Source of the DNA: Chamaecyparis obtusa
Taxonomy: Eukaryota; Streptophyta; Pinopsida; Cupressales; Cupressaceae
Direction: 5' to 3'
NCBI GenBank assembly: GCA_027943335.1
Contig: BSBK01002084.1
Location: forward strand, 121,001-185,000
DNA: 64,000 nucleotides
Below, piece after piece: positions 22,447 to 35,286 of the stretch. The number at the start of each line of letters is the position of its first letter. Position 1 is the first letter of the stretch. Made by a program: the position numbers and the translations under genes. A model generated the notes under the pieces. It searched no databases and had not been told where the DNA came from. It worked only from the letters and a program-made list of their open reading frames with translations.

Positions 22447-22581
22447 AACGACCTATCAAATTCCACCAATGGGGATGTTGTATGTCCAACAACATCCTCG
22501 TTAGATGTGCAACCCTAACAGTCTTTAGAAGACTAACGACTTGCCAAATTCCACCAATATGGATACTGTATGTGTGACAAC
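22447..22581 (+). repeat. 88-bp tandem repeat interrupted by copia-1 (left part)
   Basis: Units start at 22447 and 22535, beginning AACGACCTATCAAATTCCA. The second unit is cut by copia-1 and resumes at 50029; a third starts at 50071 (AATGATCTATCAAATTCCA). Confidence 0.75.
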
Positions 22582-24077
22582 TGTTAATATTATTTAGAAA
22601 AATTGAGAGGGGGGGTGAATCAATTGTTCTTAGGTCCAGATGTACCAATTGAACTTTTAAATACTTCAACAATCTCAGATCTAATCACCAACACAACTCA
22701 ATCGCTAAATTATATATCATAAACATATAACATGCAGCCCACTGTCCAAAAGTAATTAACTTGTAGAATATAGCAACATTCATATCAAAATATTCACACA
22801 AGTCTAACACTAGGATTTATAGTGGAAACCCAACTTGGGAAAAACCACTTTGTAACATGTTACTAATATTTTCACTCTTTTAAAGTGAGCTCTGTGAAAA
22901 GACAACCTTGTTAAAGGTTTACAAACACACTGCTAGGTGTGACCGTGTTAAAGGATTTAAACACTCTGTCAAAAGTGACCTGGTTAAAGGATTTAAGTAC
23001 ATTCCATTAGAATGCCACCTTGATTAAAGGATTTAAACAAAGACTATTAGGTCAACCTTGATTAAAGGATTTAGACTAATACAATGGTTAGAAAGTAATA
23101 GTAGTTTCTTATATGAAAAACATACAACTCATTTTGCAAATAATAGATCCACTTCACACATATATGTTGATTTACTAACTGAGCTCCATTTCCATCTCCA
23201 TCACTGATCTACTTGGAATTTGCTTCAAGCAATCACAACTCTGATCAACTCCTTCACAATTTCACCTTCAACCTTCTGCTTAGACATCTCAGTCAATAAC
23301 ATCAACAACTTCAGCCCATGTTGTAACCTCATAATTAGGTTTTCCTTTATACCTCTTTAATTAGGTAGATCCATCTCCGTGGATCTTAGGTTTAATTCAA
23401 ATTCATCGAATCCTTCCAACATTCAAGTTTGTCATCCTTCCTTCTAGATACATCTTCAAACTTCTCATTGAATCCATAATAAAATGATTTACCATGCATT
23501 AAATTCTCCATACAATCAATTAATAAAGTCAACATGATTTACATATCCCAAGAATTCAATTATGTCGGTTGGGAATCTCAATTCTTTCTCCAAATGTAAA
23601 TTACTGACACTCAATCAATATTGTGTTCATCTCCTTGGTCATCATTGCATAACTCGGTCATCTCTACAAATTGTCTTCCTTGGCTAACACTGTCTTGCTC
23701 GGTAATTTCCTATCACTCGGCATAAACTAATGTTTGGTCAACACTAAATTTACTCGGTATATACTGGTGCTCCGTCGACACTAACATCACTTGAATTAAA
23801 CTAGATTTCTTCACTTTTTCTTGATTAAACCTACTTCTCCAGTCTTTCTTCTTACTTAGATAAATAATACATTATCTTATCAATGTGCCAAATAATCAAG
23901 TACCCATTGAAGTATCAAATAACTCAACCTTTCCTTAGGTTCTCTTGTTATCTCCCTTGCCCTAATCATTTTCATTATTCAATAGATATGGTACTCTCTT
24001 AGATAGAAATTGTCTTACTGGTTAAGGTTTGATATCAATGACAATACAACAATTGTTTCGATATGTAGTTTCCAACA
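22582..24077 (-). repeat. Copia-1 3' LTR
   Basis: 1,496 bp, TGTTAATATTATTTAG... to ...GTTTCCAACA. Contains the G7 GTGAATCAATTG signature, repeated CCTTGTTAAAGG or TTGATTAAAGG phrases (22900-23070) and scattered CTCGGT motifs (23650-23770). A possible promoter TATAAAGG on the minus strand lies at about 23346-23353. A degenerate polypurine tract (minus TGCCAAATAGCGAGAT) follows at 24078-24093. Confidence 0.88.
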
Positions 24078-24561
24078 ATCTCGCTATTTGGCATTGATGG
24101 AAAAACTACATGAATAACACATGATTTACCAACCAATCCAAAAACTTTGTCTGTGCATCAAAAAGATTTATAATATCCTTAGCTTCATTTTGATTCACAA
24201 AAACTTAGCCTTGCTTTACCGTTCACACAGTTGCTCCCTTTGAATCTTTTCTGTATCTCTCTGAATCTCTTCCTCTGAATCTCAGACTATATACCTCAGT
24301 GTTTTCTATTCTTGTATTTTCATCTGAATCTCTCCCTCTTTGACAATAATTCCAAAGCAGTATCTAGCACTTACATCTTCCACATGTAAATGTCATCTTG
24401 TCAGTTCGGTATCAGTATTTATCCCTCTGTCATCTTTCTTATGACTGATTATCAGCTTTGTTGTACTTTTCACAACTCTAGGTAGCTCCTAAAGTGTGAC
24501 CTTTCCTGGATCAATTTGTCAGATATTCTATGTAGCACATTTGATTAGTGCTCCTAGTTGA
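24078..24561 (-). other. Copia-1 3' untranslated region
   Basis: Pyrimidine-rich non-coding segment between the polypurine tract and the stop codon of the polyprotein, with recurring CTCCCTCTTTGACAAT phrases shared with the other copia copies. Confidence 0.7.
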
Positions 24562-26925
24562 CTAGGAAGCCTCACTTAGGGGAAGCACCCCTAATTTACC
24601 TCTAAGATATTCATGAGCATCCTTAGGTAAAGCTTTTGTGAATATGTCTTCTAGTTGTTCCTTTGTATTCACATATTCCATTCTCACTTCTTTATCTTGT
24701 ACCAATTCTCTCAAGTAATGATACTTGATGGCAATATGTTTATTCTTTATGTGCATCATTGAATTCTTTGATATGTTAATAGCACTTGTGTTCTCATAGA
24801 AAATAACAACCGGCTCAGTGATTTCCTCTTTCATTCCTTTCAACAATTTCTTGATCCATACCAAATTTGAACAATTCACTGTAGCTTCTACATACTCAAC
24901 TTATCTCCAGTATTTTTGTGCAACATTCTTTTTAATCATTAGTGTTCTTGTACAATCCATAATTGACCTATTTCTCCTCTCAGCTATACCATTCTGTGGA
25001 GGTTTTCTTGGTGCAGACATCTGTCTCTTGATTCCTCTATCATTGCAGAATAGATTGAACTCGTTTGATATAAACTCTCGACCTCGATTAGATCTTAGAC
25101 ATTTCAAGCTTCTACTTGTTTCTTTTTCATTTTTTTCCAAATACCACTTAAACAACTGAAATGCATTAGACTTTTATTTCAAAAACATTACAGTCATCAT
25201 CCTAGTGTAGTCATCAACAAACAGAATAAAGTACTTAGCACCACAATAACTTTGTACACCCATCGGTCCACAAAGGTCAATATGAACCAAATCCAAAATA
25301 TTTTCAAAAGTAAATGTCTTGCCCTTGAAAATAGACTTTGTCATTTTTCCCAACTGACACTGTTTACACATCACATTATCAGGTTTCTTCAATCTTGACA
25401 AACGTCCACCTTTCTTCTTTTTACTAATATTTACTAGATTGTCAAATTTTACATGACACAACCTCTTATGCCATAACCATACATCATCAAATTGTGCAAA
25501 CAAACATGTCTCTTCAGATAGATCTAGATAGAACAAGTTACCTCTAGTCTATTCTCCACTTCCAATTAGCTCACCAGTGGCGTCAAATATTTTAGCCTTT
25601 CTATGATGAAACTCCACTCGGTAACTAGTGTTGTTCACCTGTGCAACACTCAACAAATTATAGTTAAGACCTTCAACCTAATAGGAATTTTCACATGTGA
25701 TCTTATCAGTTAGCATAATTGATCCTTTACCTCTCACAGGACATGGTGCATCATTACCAAACTTAACACTTCTACCTTTGTAATGATCTAGGGTTTCAAA
25801 TTTACTTTTATCACCAGTCATGTGATGTGAGCAACCACTATCAATAATCCATTTATCACCTTTTCTCACATAAGAAATAAGTGCAATTTTCACATCTTCA
25901 TCAGAATCATCTTTCATAGCAACACAAACTAATTCAATATCAAAATTATCAGTGTCACTATTAGTTTCCTCTTCATCAATATAACAAGATTTCTTACCTT
26001 TGTCCTTGTAGTCTTTGTACCTTTGGTGATCTTTGTTATCTCTCTTATCCTTGTACTTTCTTTCTCTTTCCTCATCCTTGTCATTTCTATTAGGACATCT
26101 TGCTGCAATATGGCCAACTTTGTTACATGAAAAATAGATTATAGGAAGTTTACCTTTATATTTGTCTTTTCCTCTTTTTAATCTTCTAGCCATGAGTGCT
26201 TCAAGATCATCTAGTTCCTCATCAGAAGTGCCAATGTCACTATCACTATCACTTTCACTTTTCACACATTTTTCTTTTTCCCTCTTAGACTTATGCAAAA
26301 CCATTTGTGACTTGAATGTTGATTCAACATTAGGAACAGTGTAGTTATCATAGTTAGATAGCTCTAAAGCAGTAAGCTTACCAAAAATACTTTCCAGAGT
26401 TAGAACATTACCAGGGTTACATCTTGATTCTTGAATTGCAGAAATTCTGATAGCATAGATAGGAAGAAAATTTCTCAATACCTTACCAATAATAGTCTCA
26501 TCATCAATGATTCCATTAGCTCCTCTAATAGCATTCACTATCTCCTTAATTCTACCACAATACTCAGCAATATTTTCACCTTCTTGCATTTTTATTTCAT
26601 CAAAATTACCTCTCAAGCTTTCAGCTTTTGCTCTCAATACATTTGTATCACCACCATATATAGTTGCAAGAGTATCCCACATTTTCTTTGCAGTAGTGCA
26701 ATCTTGATATCTTCAAATTTAGGATAGCTTAAGGTAGATGCAATCTCCAACATTGCTTGATTGTGTTTCTATTTTGCTTTCATCTCCTTGGCAGTCAAAG
26801 GTGCATCAGGTATAACATAGTCATGTTCTACATAGTACTTTGTCGAATCACCAATACCAGCTAGATGCAATTTCATCAGACTCCGCCATGCAGGGAAGTT
26901 CTCTTTGTTCAACTTTGGTACCTCC
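24562..26925 (-). pseudogene. Copia-1 gag-pol, RT deleted
   Basis: Polyprotein relic read mostly in one minus-strand frame. From N to C: Gag (LNKENFPAWRSLMKLHLAGI near 26910-26850; a stop at 26769-26771; a frameshift near 26700), zinc knuckle with the first cysteine changed to Tyr (YFSCNKVGHIAARC), protease with catalytic DSG (WIIDSGCSHHMTGDK, about 25840), GAG-pre-integrase (HKRLCHV), integrase ([37 protein letters not shown]). At about 24900 the integrase C-terminus joins directly to the RNase H end (NCSNLVW ... ADIFTK-like EDIFTKALPKD ... LGVLPLSEAS), so reverse transcriptase and most of RNase H are missing. The first codons lie at 41349-41339 beyond the inserted Tat element. Confidence 0.88.
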
Positions 26926-27912
26926 TGTATGGTGTAAAAGTGACCACACTTCTATGAATCATTACATGCAAGGTTGCTCAACAATGAGGCCTCACAAAGT
27001 GACTCATAGCTCTCTATGCATGGAGTTGCAAGGGACTTTGATAAATTTTCTCTCAGCTAGAGCTACAAACTAGTGACCTTACTAGTCAACCATACAATGA
27101 CAGATTCACAATGAAGACAAGGGAAACAATGCCAATATCCCCAAATGGAATCAAGGTATGCAAATGCAATGCAAATCTAAATGATGATGCAAAATAGTCT
27201 ATGAAATGACAATGCAAATTAAACTAAGAAAGGAAATAGCAATGGATTACAATTCCCCTAATTAAGCTATGTGAAGCTAATCTATAGCATAAAAGGAAAC
27301 TAAGCTAATATGCCATGATTATGCAACTAAATGAGATGAAACAATGAAAATCAAGTCTTCAAAACTTGATGTAGAATGTCTTCAATAAGCTCCAAATAAC
27401 CTAGAAAACCTGCATCATAACATTAGCATAAAAAAGATGGATGCAAATGAGGCAGAGAGCTCTCCTTTTATAAGAAGTGAGGTGAAATGGACCATTGAGA
27501 TTAAGAGGCAAAAGAATTAATCAACGGTGGAGAAAAATGGAAGCTTGATCCTTGTGCACAAATATCCTCCAATGAGGAAATAGGAGTTGACTTTTGTGTC
27601 CACATGAGACAAAAAGTACTTTTTCACTTTTTATAAAATAAGAATAATGTTTTATTTGTGCAACTTAGGATAAGAGGAAAAGGGGGGGCTTTTTTATTTA
27701 ATAAAAGGAGAGGAAATTTTTTTAAAATAAATAAAAACTTAGGATAAAATGGTTAGCCCATAGGATAAAAATCCAATATACGATCAAAATTAAGATTTGA
27801 TTAAGAAATTAATAATGTTGAAAATATTGATTATTGATAAAAAAATGATTCAGGATTGATAAATCAAATAAATGGGGCCCAAAGTCTAGGTGACCATTTT
27901 TGGATGCATACA
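26926..27912 (-). repeat. Tat element 3' LTR
   Basis: 987 bp, TGTATGGTGT... to ...GATGCATACA on the plus strand. Lacks about 20 bp present in the 5' LTR (near 40728-40748). A purine-rich tract on the minus strand (27913-27925, AAAGATGGGCAAA) abuts it. Confidence 0.9.
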
Positions 27913-29985
27913 TTTGCCCATCTTTGACTAATGTGTGATCAATTTGGGAACACATGTAGTCAAAGAATGAAGTTGAAATGTGAGATCGATCTGGGATCAC
28001 AAAACAACTCAGATGTGAGGTCGATTCGGGATCACACCCAGACAAACATAAACAAAGGCCTTTGAACATGAGGTCGATTCGAGATCACATTCAAAGTAAG
28101 AGATAAGAATCTAAAATTTGAGCAAAAGCTCACAAAAGATGTCTGAATTAGGAAAATCAAGAGAATCAGGGATGAGAATCCCATAGGTGCTACCCCCTCG
28201 GAATCAAAATTGAAATCAGATAGAGGAGAACAACAAATCGATGAAAGATGATCAAATCGAAATGAAATCATAATTGAAGATAACTAATAATAGGATAACC
28301 ATTAAGCAATGACACATGCCCCAGTGAGGAAGTAGAAGAAAAGAAATAGAAGACTAGAAATAGAGCGAATGAAAGACTAGAAAATTTGAGAGACATGGAA
28401 GGAAGAAAGTCCATCGAAAATCAAATTATGCCTCAAAAGGTTAGCCAACTACGCAGAAGAAGGGGAAAATTTTGAAATGTGATTTTGACAATCAAGATAG
28501 CCTCGAATTTCAATTTCAAGTTCGAAAATGGATCCAGGATGTCGAAATTAGCTAGGGGTGCAATTTTCACGCAATTTCAAGAAGTTTTGAAAATTGGTCA
28601 AAAAGTCAAAATGCTATATAAAGGGGTAAAAAGGTCATTTTCAAATTCATTAACCCCTTGTGATGATAGAAAAAGGATGTGATGTGAAAGACAAGGAGTG
28701 AAAGATATGATCGAGAAGAAGGAAAGATGAGCGCAGTCGACTGACAGGTCCATGTGAGATGAAAAGGAGAGCTCTCTCCATATGCAAAGATGCAAAAACT
28801 AAACTATGATGAACCTAAGAATGCAAGCTACTATGAAAGTGGTTGAATTGCAAGGTCACAACACCTATAGACATCTAATTATCATCATCGAGTGTTATTG
28901 GTAGCATTTTAAGATCATACAATACACACTAGTATGACTATGTGAATCTGAATATGATCTATATCAGATAGAATGTGGAAATCCCACCTAGGCACCAAAG
29001 ACATGGAGGTCAAGATGACTAATGCAGTTAGATTACCTAAATTTTGATATGGTGAGATTATGCTTGTATCAAGACATATGAAAGTCAGGATAGCTAGAAG
29101 CATGCACTTGCAAAACAGTCAAGGATAATACCTTGTCAATCCATAGTGTCAAGTAAGACCAGCATAAAATGCTCATGACAGTTAGGATCAACGAAATATA
29201 CCCACAAGCAAATAAAGAAATAAAAAATGTTCTCATACCCTCAGTCTTCTAGTTGTTCATCATCGAAAACTTCTCAAGGAGAGACCACTCATCAAAGAAA
29301 TCCTCATAGATAGCACACAAAGAAAAATAAAGTCAACATATCTCAAGCGAATTGATTGTTTAAGTGCGTGTGTGTTGGTCATAGAGTCAGACTCTGGTTA
29401 TCACATCTATCAATGAGAAATATCGCATTACACTCAGACTATTGGGTAAGACATCTGATAAGTGTTAAGAAACACTCGACGCAAGGGTAGTGGTGAGAAA
29501 CACTATATGGGGTGGTGTTGAAAAACACCGGTTTGTGAAATGCCCCAAGAGACAAACGCACCTAAAGGACCTATGCTAACAGGTATGCCCCCTAGACAAA
29601 AAAATAAAGACCAATTCCAGACCAAGTCAAATAAGGTCAAGGCATGATGGAGAAAGGTTCAGTGTCGAGGACGCATGCTAACAAATAGGAGTGCAAAGGC
29701 CTCAAGTAGCACCTGTTTCCAGGTTTTCACCACTTGGAATCTTTTTTTCATTTTTTGATTTGTTTTCCTTTTTTGTATTTTTGCTACCAAGGCGCCTATT
29801 TCCAGGTTTTCACCAAGGCACTTTTTCTATTTGTTTTTTTGAATTTTTTATTTTTTGTATTTTTTTGTATTTTTTCAGGACTTTTTGTGCTTTTTAGGAT
29901 TTTTTCAGCATCATATATGAATTTTTCTGGTATTTTTTCAAGATCATAAAATATGTACAAAGGATGCACCCAGATAGAATGGGCA
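27913..29985 (-). other. Tat element 3' region
   Basis: Non-coding 2.1 kb between integrase and 3' LTR. Near the LTR a dyad-like motif, TGTGAGGTCGATTCGGGATC and variants ending GATCACA, occurs four times (about 27930, 27981, 28016, 28069). At 29700-29940 are two copies of a CACCTGTTTCCAGGTTTTCA phrase separated by T-rich DNA. Short frames on either strand here look spurious. Confidence 0.6.
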
Positions 29986-31378
29986 TCAAGGATAGAACTT
30001 CTTTAGGTGCAAAATGTTGATGGGCTCAGGGAGCTATTCTCCATCTTCATTCGATAGTAAATATGCACCTGTACCAAAAGCTGTTGTAATAATGTATGGT
30101 CCAAGCTAATTAAGTTCAAACTTGCCCTTTTGTTCTTTGTTTTGTTGATTCTTAGGATTTTCTCTCAATACAAGATCTCCTATTTGAAACTCTCTAGGGT
30201 GAACCTTCTTGTTGAATTCCTTGGACATACGCTTCTGATACACTCTCATATGATCAAATGAAGCCTTACGCTTCTCATCTAGAAGTTCTAGTTCTTGTAA
30301 CCTCATGGCGTGGTAATCCTCATCTGTAATCAAACCTTTGAGTGAGACTCTAAGTGATGGGATCTCTACTTCTAAAGGCAACAATTCTTCAGTGCCATAG
30401 GTAAGAGCAAAAGGAGTAGCTCCTGTAGGTGTACAAATGCTAGTTCTATAGGCCCATAGTGCCGGATTGATTTGTAAGTGTCAATCCCTACCATTCTTGT
30501 GTACTATTCTATGAAGGATTTTAAGAATGGTTTTATTAGAGGCTTCTGCCTATCTGTTTCCCTGTGGAAAATAGATAGAGGACCAATGTTGTTTGATTTT
30601 AAACTTTTTGCATAAATGCTTTAGGTCCTTGTTCTTGAATTGACCTCCATTATCAGTAATAATCTCAGAAGGCACTCCAAACCGGCAAATGATATGATTT
30701 AGGATAAATAGTGAGACAGTCTTGCCTGAGGCAACAGAAAGAGGGACTGCCTCTACCCATTTCATGAAATAATCAGTAGCTGTGATGATAAACTTATGCC
30801 CACCTAATGAATTGGGGTGAATTTTCCCCACAAGGTCAAAGGCCCAGCGTTGAAATGGCTAATGAGAAATAGAAGGAATTAGCTCTACCTAGAGCATGAA
30901 TCAGGTTTCCATGTTTTTGACATTTCTCATAAGACTTAGAGAAAGCTACTACATCTGTTTGCATTGTGGGCTAGTAATACCCCACCCTAAGCAACCTTCG
31001 GGCCATGGCAAGACCATTGGAATGTCCACCACAAATGCCCTCATGGATGTTTGCTAACGCTTGGTTGGATTCCTCCTTTTCCAAGCACCTAAGAAGTGTC
31101 CCATCTAAACGCCTCCTATATAAATCACAAGAGACAAGGGTGTGGCGAGAGGCATTACGGACAAGATTTCGATGTTCAGAATGGTTGAATGTGTTAGGGA
31201 TGATGCCATCATAGAGATATGAATAGATAGCACCATATCGGGAAGACTCATGAGTGACCAGGGTACAAATGACATGGCTTTTAGATGAGTCAAATATGGG
31301 ATGGTCTAGCTCTTCCACCAGGAATTCAAATCTTGATTCATGTTGTTCCAACTGAAGGAGTGAAGCTAATGTGGCCAT
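29986..31378 (-). pseudogene. Tat integrase
   Basis: Integrase part of pol, ending at TGA 29986-29988. Zinc-binding start (HEGICGGHSNGLAMARRLL, then VGYY-stop-PTM near 31000), DDE core (KFIITATDYFMKWVEAVPLS; RFGVPSEIITDNGGQFKN; SIYFPQGNR) and a C-terminal part with FQIGDLVLRENP and GPYIITTAFGTGAYLLSNED. Several in-frame stops and a frame change between the zinc-binding and core parts. It would insert element DNA into host chromatin. Confidence 0.88.
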
Positions 31379-31389
31379 AGCATCTGCAG

Positions 31390-33167
31390 TTTTGTTCTCT
31401 GTCCTAGGGATCTATTGAAATGTCACAAATGTAAAGTAACATCTCAATGATTCAACCATCTTTTTGTAAGGTACCAATTTATCATCCTTGGTTTGATACT
31501 CCTCATTGACTTGGTTGATAATTAACTATGAATCCCCAAAGACATGTAACTCTGTTATGTTCCATTCTATAGCCATTTTCAATCCATTGGTCAAAGCTTC
31601 ATATTCAACAATATTATTTGTACACGGGAATAAAATTTTGTAAGATTTTGGAATGTTGTACCCATGTGGAGAGACAAACAATACTCCAGCACCTGATCTA
31701 TTTTGCATGTGGGAACCATCAAAGAACATCTTCCAAGTGTGGGTAGTCATATACAATATGTGTTCATCTGGGAATTCTACCTGAATAGGCGTACTATCCT
31801 TAACTTGAAAGTCAACTAATTGGTCAGCAATAGCTTGCCCTTTTATGGCCTTTCTTTCAATGTACTCTATGTCAAATTCAGATAAAACCATCATCCACTT
31901 AGCAAGTCTACCCGTGAGGGCAGCATTACTAAGCAAGTACTTCAGAGGATCAATTTTTGCAACCAAATGTATAGTATGAGCAAGCATATAGTGTCACAAC
32001 TTTTGGGTAGAAAACACTATTGCCAGACAAGACTTTTCAATGCTATTATAATTGATCTCATAAGATACTAGAGTATGACTAATGTAGTAAATGGCCCTTT
32101 CTTTCCCAGTATCATCTAATTGAGCCAACAATGCCCCCACGGAAGACTCTGTTGCTGAAATGTATAAAATCAATGGTTTCCCAGGAATAGGCGGCATCAA
32201 AATCAGAGGATTAGCCAAATACTATTTTATTTGATCAAGGCTCTTTTGGTAATCCTTGTTCCAAGCACATGTGGCTCCCTTATGCAATGTTTTATTGAAT
32301 GGTTGTGCTCTATCTGCAAGCTATGAAATAAACATCCTTATGGATTGGAGTTGTCCCTGAAGACTTCTCATCTGACTAACATTTCTTGGAGGTGGCATAT
32401 CTAATATAGCTTGGACCTTTTCAGGATCAACCTCTATTCCTTTTGCTGAAATTATGAATCCTAGGAGTTTACCCGAGGCAACTCCAAATGCACATTTTTT
32501 CAAATTCAATCTAAGTTGAAACTATTCCATGCGATCTAGAATCACTTCCAAATCATCAAGGTGTGTATCCCGTTTCCTAGATTTAGCCAAGGTATCATCC
32601 ACATAATCTTCCATGTTCTTATGCATCATATCATGAAAAATTGTGGTCATAGCTCATTGGTATGTTGCTCCTGCATTCTTTAGGCCAAATGGCATGACAT
32701 TCCAACAATAGGTTCCCCATGCACATGTGAAAGCTATTTTCTCTTGATCTTCAGGAGCTATTTTTATTTGGTTATATCCGAAAAAACCCATCCATTAAGG
32801 AGTATATCTCATAACCCGCCGTCATATCCACTATCATGTCTATGTTCGGGAGTGGAAAGTCATCCTTTGGGCATGCTTTGTTGAGGTCTCTGAAGTCTGT
32901 GTAAATGTGAATGGACCCATTATGTTTTGAAACTAGAACAATATTGGAGATCCATTCAGCATAGTTGATAGCTCTAATAAATCCTGCTCCTAAGAGCTTT
33001 TCTAATTCAGCCTTAACAAGGAGAGCTATGTGAGGATGCATTTTCCTCAACTTTTGTTTAACCGGTTTTATTCCTGGAGCTATAGATAGATGATGCATAA
33101 TAAGATTGGTGTCAAGTCCTGGCATATCTGAATATGTCCAAGAAAAGTTGATTTTCTTCTTTTGCAA
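31390..33167 (-). pseudogene. Tat reverse transcriptase, RNase H and archaeal-type RNase H
   Basis: Reverse transcriptase: LRKMHPHIALLVKAELEKLL, TDFRDLNKACPKDDFPLPNI, then YVDD with the catalytic aspartates intact (codons at 32594-32605) and a thumb region (AKGIEVDPEKVQAILDMPPP). First RNase H: ISATESSVGALLAQ, YYISHTL, KWMMVLSEFDIEYIERKA. Second RNase H about 31750-31390: WKMFFDGSHMQNRSGAGVLF, TNNIVEYEALTNGLKMAI, ELHVFGDSQL, ENKTADAMA. The second domain is the archaeal-type copy typical of Tat elements. Frames change near 32700 and several stops interrupt. Confidence 0.88.
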
Positions 33168-34644
33168 AAACTTTGTATATGCTTATTTTTCTTCAGCTGA
33201 TAGAGACTGAGCTAGGTGCACTATTTGGGGAGCCTCTTCTGTATTCACATTCACTAGTTGTGTAGGCTCAATAAGAATTGATGACCTATCTTGGAAGTAA
33301 CTTGGAAAGTTATTAAGTACCCCATCCTTAGGTGCCTCAAAGAGGTTTTCACCCTCAGATACATCTTTTCTTTTTACTATTTTTGGTTCTGACACTGCCA
33401 CAAAGTGGTTTTCACCATCAGACCTATTTTTATTTTTTTCTTTTTCTTTTATTTTTAGACTGAGGTACTTAATATCAGGCTCCATCATACTTGTTGTCGG
33501 TTCACTAGTGGAAGAGACTACAGGTTCAAGAGCATTCAGATAGCAGGCAATTTCATAGTCATTCTGAAAAGTGAGGAGTTTAGGCTCTTGATGTCACTGA
33601 GACCAGTCAATTAGGTCGTAGTGAACAAGGGGTAAGTCAATGACTGGTTCAACATTGTTTATGTGGAAGGTGTTATCTCTGGTGACCATACAATTGGGTT
33701 TCATCAAGTCCCCTCCTAAGATACCCGAGTCAGGATTTGTCCTACCAAACGAATCATCGTCCACTAAGGCAATTGAGGAGTCCAATCCTCTAGTCCTACA
33801 CTAGGCTCGTTGGTCACATCAGGTTGAGTACTATAAGTATGGACAAAATCCATGTCCAAATCAACTGTTGCATCTAAAAGTGAGTCCCATTCGAACTCAT
33901 GTGAGTCTATTTTTGAATCATTATTTGGGCCTTGTGATGTAGAAGCCTCAATATTGGGAAGAGTTTTCCCTTCTCTAACACTAGCATTGTTACTATCCGT
34001 CGCAGCTAGGATAGCAACACTTTCCATTGTCAATCTAGCATTCATATAGTCACTATCCATCACAGCTAGGATAGGAGTACTATCAGTTGTCAAATCTTTT
34101 GAATCTCCCCAAAGGAAATTTGTTGAAGGCACCCAATCATCAGACATGTCTTGTTGATTAGAAAGATTAGGTGTGTAGTCTGAGTCATTGTCACTGTTTG
34201 TCTCGCAGCTGAGACAGGGGCACTTTTTTGTTTCTTATTTTCAAAACCTAAGCCAACTATTGACTTATTCCTTCATCCAAAAAGGGCATGGTTAAGAGGT
34301 TCATCTTTAGCATCCAACCTGTGACTAAGGGGACCATGTCCTAGATAACCCATATTCTTGACCAATGTATACCCTCTCCCATAAGCTCTAGGGGAAGGTG
34401 CAAAATTCTCATTATGTAGGTATTTCTCTTCTCGATAAATCTAGTCCCTAATGGCAACCTCTTCTTTTTCATCTTGAATCAGAACTGAGGATTCCAAAAA
34501 CTTATCGAACAATGTCATGGCTGAAGATGAGGGCTTCATTTCTTGAGAAGGTTTGCCATAAGACCTAGGGGAAATTGGCAATTTTGTGAATGAATCCAAT
34601 TTGTAATCCCCCATACCAAGATCTATGGTCTTGAATTTATTCTT
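33168..34644 (-). pseudogene. Tat pol linker between protease and RT
   Basis: Low-conservation acidic spacer of the polyprotein in more than one frame: a Ser/Asp-rich block (33764-34147) and phrases such as HYDLIDWSQ and SEGENLFEAPKDG followed by HLAQSLSAEEK. Similar phrases (YPDLIDW, SEGENIFEAPKDG, HLAESLTEEEK) occur in the second Tat relic near 56370 and 56640-56815, showing the two are related. Confidence 0.7.
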
Positions 34645-35286
34645 TCATTGTTCAAATGTAGTATCAAAAGTGTTAGCCTCCCTATTCAAAGGAATGTGAG
34701 ACCCTGCTAAGATTGTGTTGATTGATAGTGTGTTGTCCCCAGGTATGTAGACTTTTATTCCATTGTAAGGGAACTTTACACACTGATGATAAGTAGATGG
34801 GACTGCTTGCATCTCATGTATCCATGGTCTACCTAACAAAATATTGTAATCCAAAGGACCAACATCAATAATCTGAAACAAAATATCTTTCTCTACAAGA
34901 CCAATTCAGATAGGAAGAACAACCAATCCTTTAGAACTACATTCTGCTTCATCATAAGCCTTGATAGTTATCTTCTTCCTTGTATCAATGACTTCTTTTG
35001 AATAACCCAAGGCCTTCGATAAGCTCAAAGAACAAATATTAAGCCCAACACCCCCATCTATCAACACGCGCCTGATACGGGTCTTGTGGATCATAACCTC
35101 TATATGAAGGGCCAAATTGTGTGGGTGGCTTAATGACTTGTCATCTTCTTCTGAGAATGTAAGGTAGTAAGGGCTAGCCAAGTGGTTGACCATATTCTGG
35201 AATTGATCTACATCTATATCATTAGGGACATTAGCCACTCGCAAAGCATCCTCAAGGACATGCTTATGCCTGGGGGACAATTCCAA
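34645..35286 (-). pseudogene. Tat protease
   Basis: Aspartic protease region: VLIDGGVGLNICSLSLSKAL, with DGG in place of the usual DSG or DTG, followed by [20 protein letters not shown] and a basic/hydrophobic tail. The LLGRPWIH...AVPS..HQ motif is characteristic of Tat-type proteases. One stop (near 34903) interrupts. Confidence 0.8.

Noticed and set aside
26162..26344. Plus-strand frames opposite copia gag-pol (also 26431-26727, 43874-44269, 45923-46243, 47546-47728)
   Set aside because: They are antisense shadows of the real polyprotein frames.
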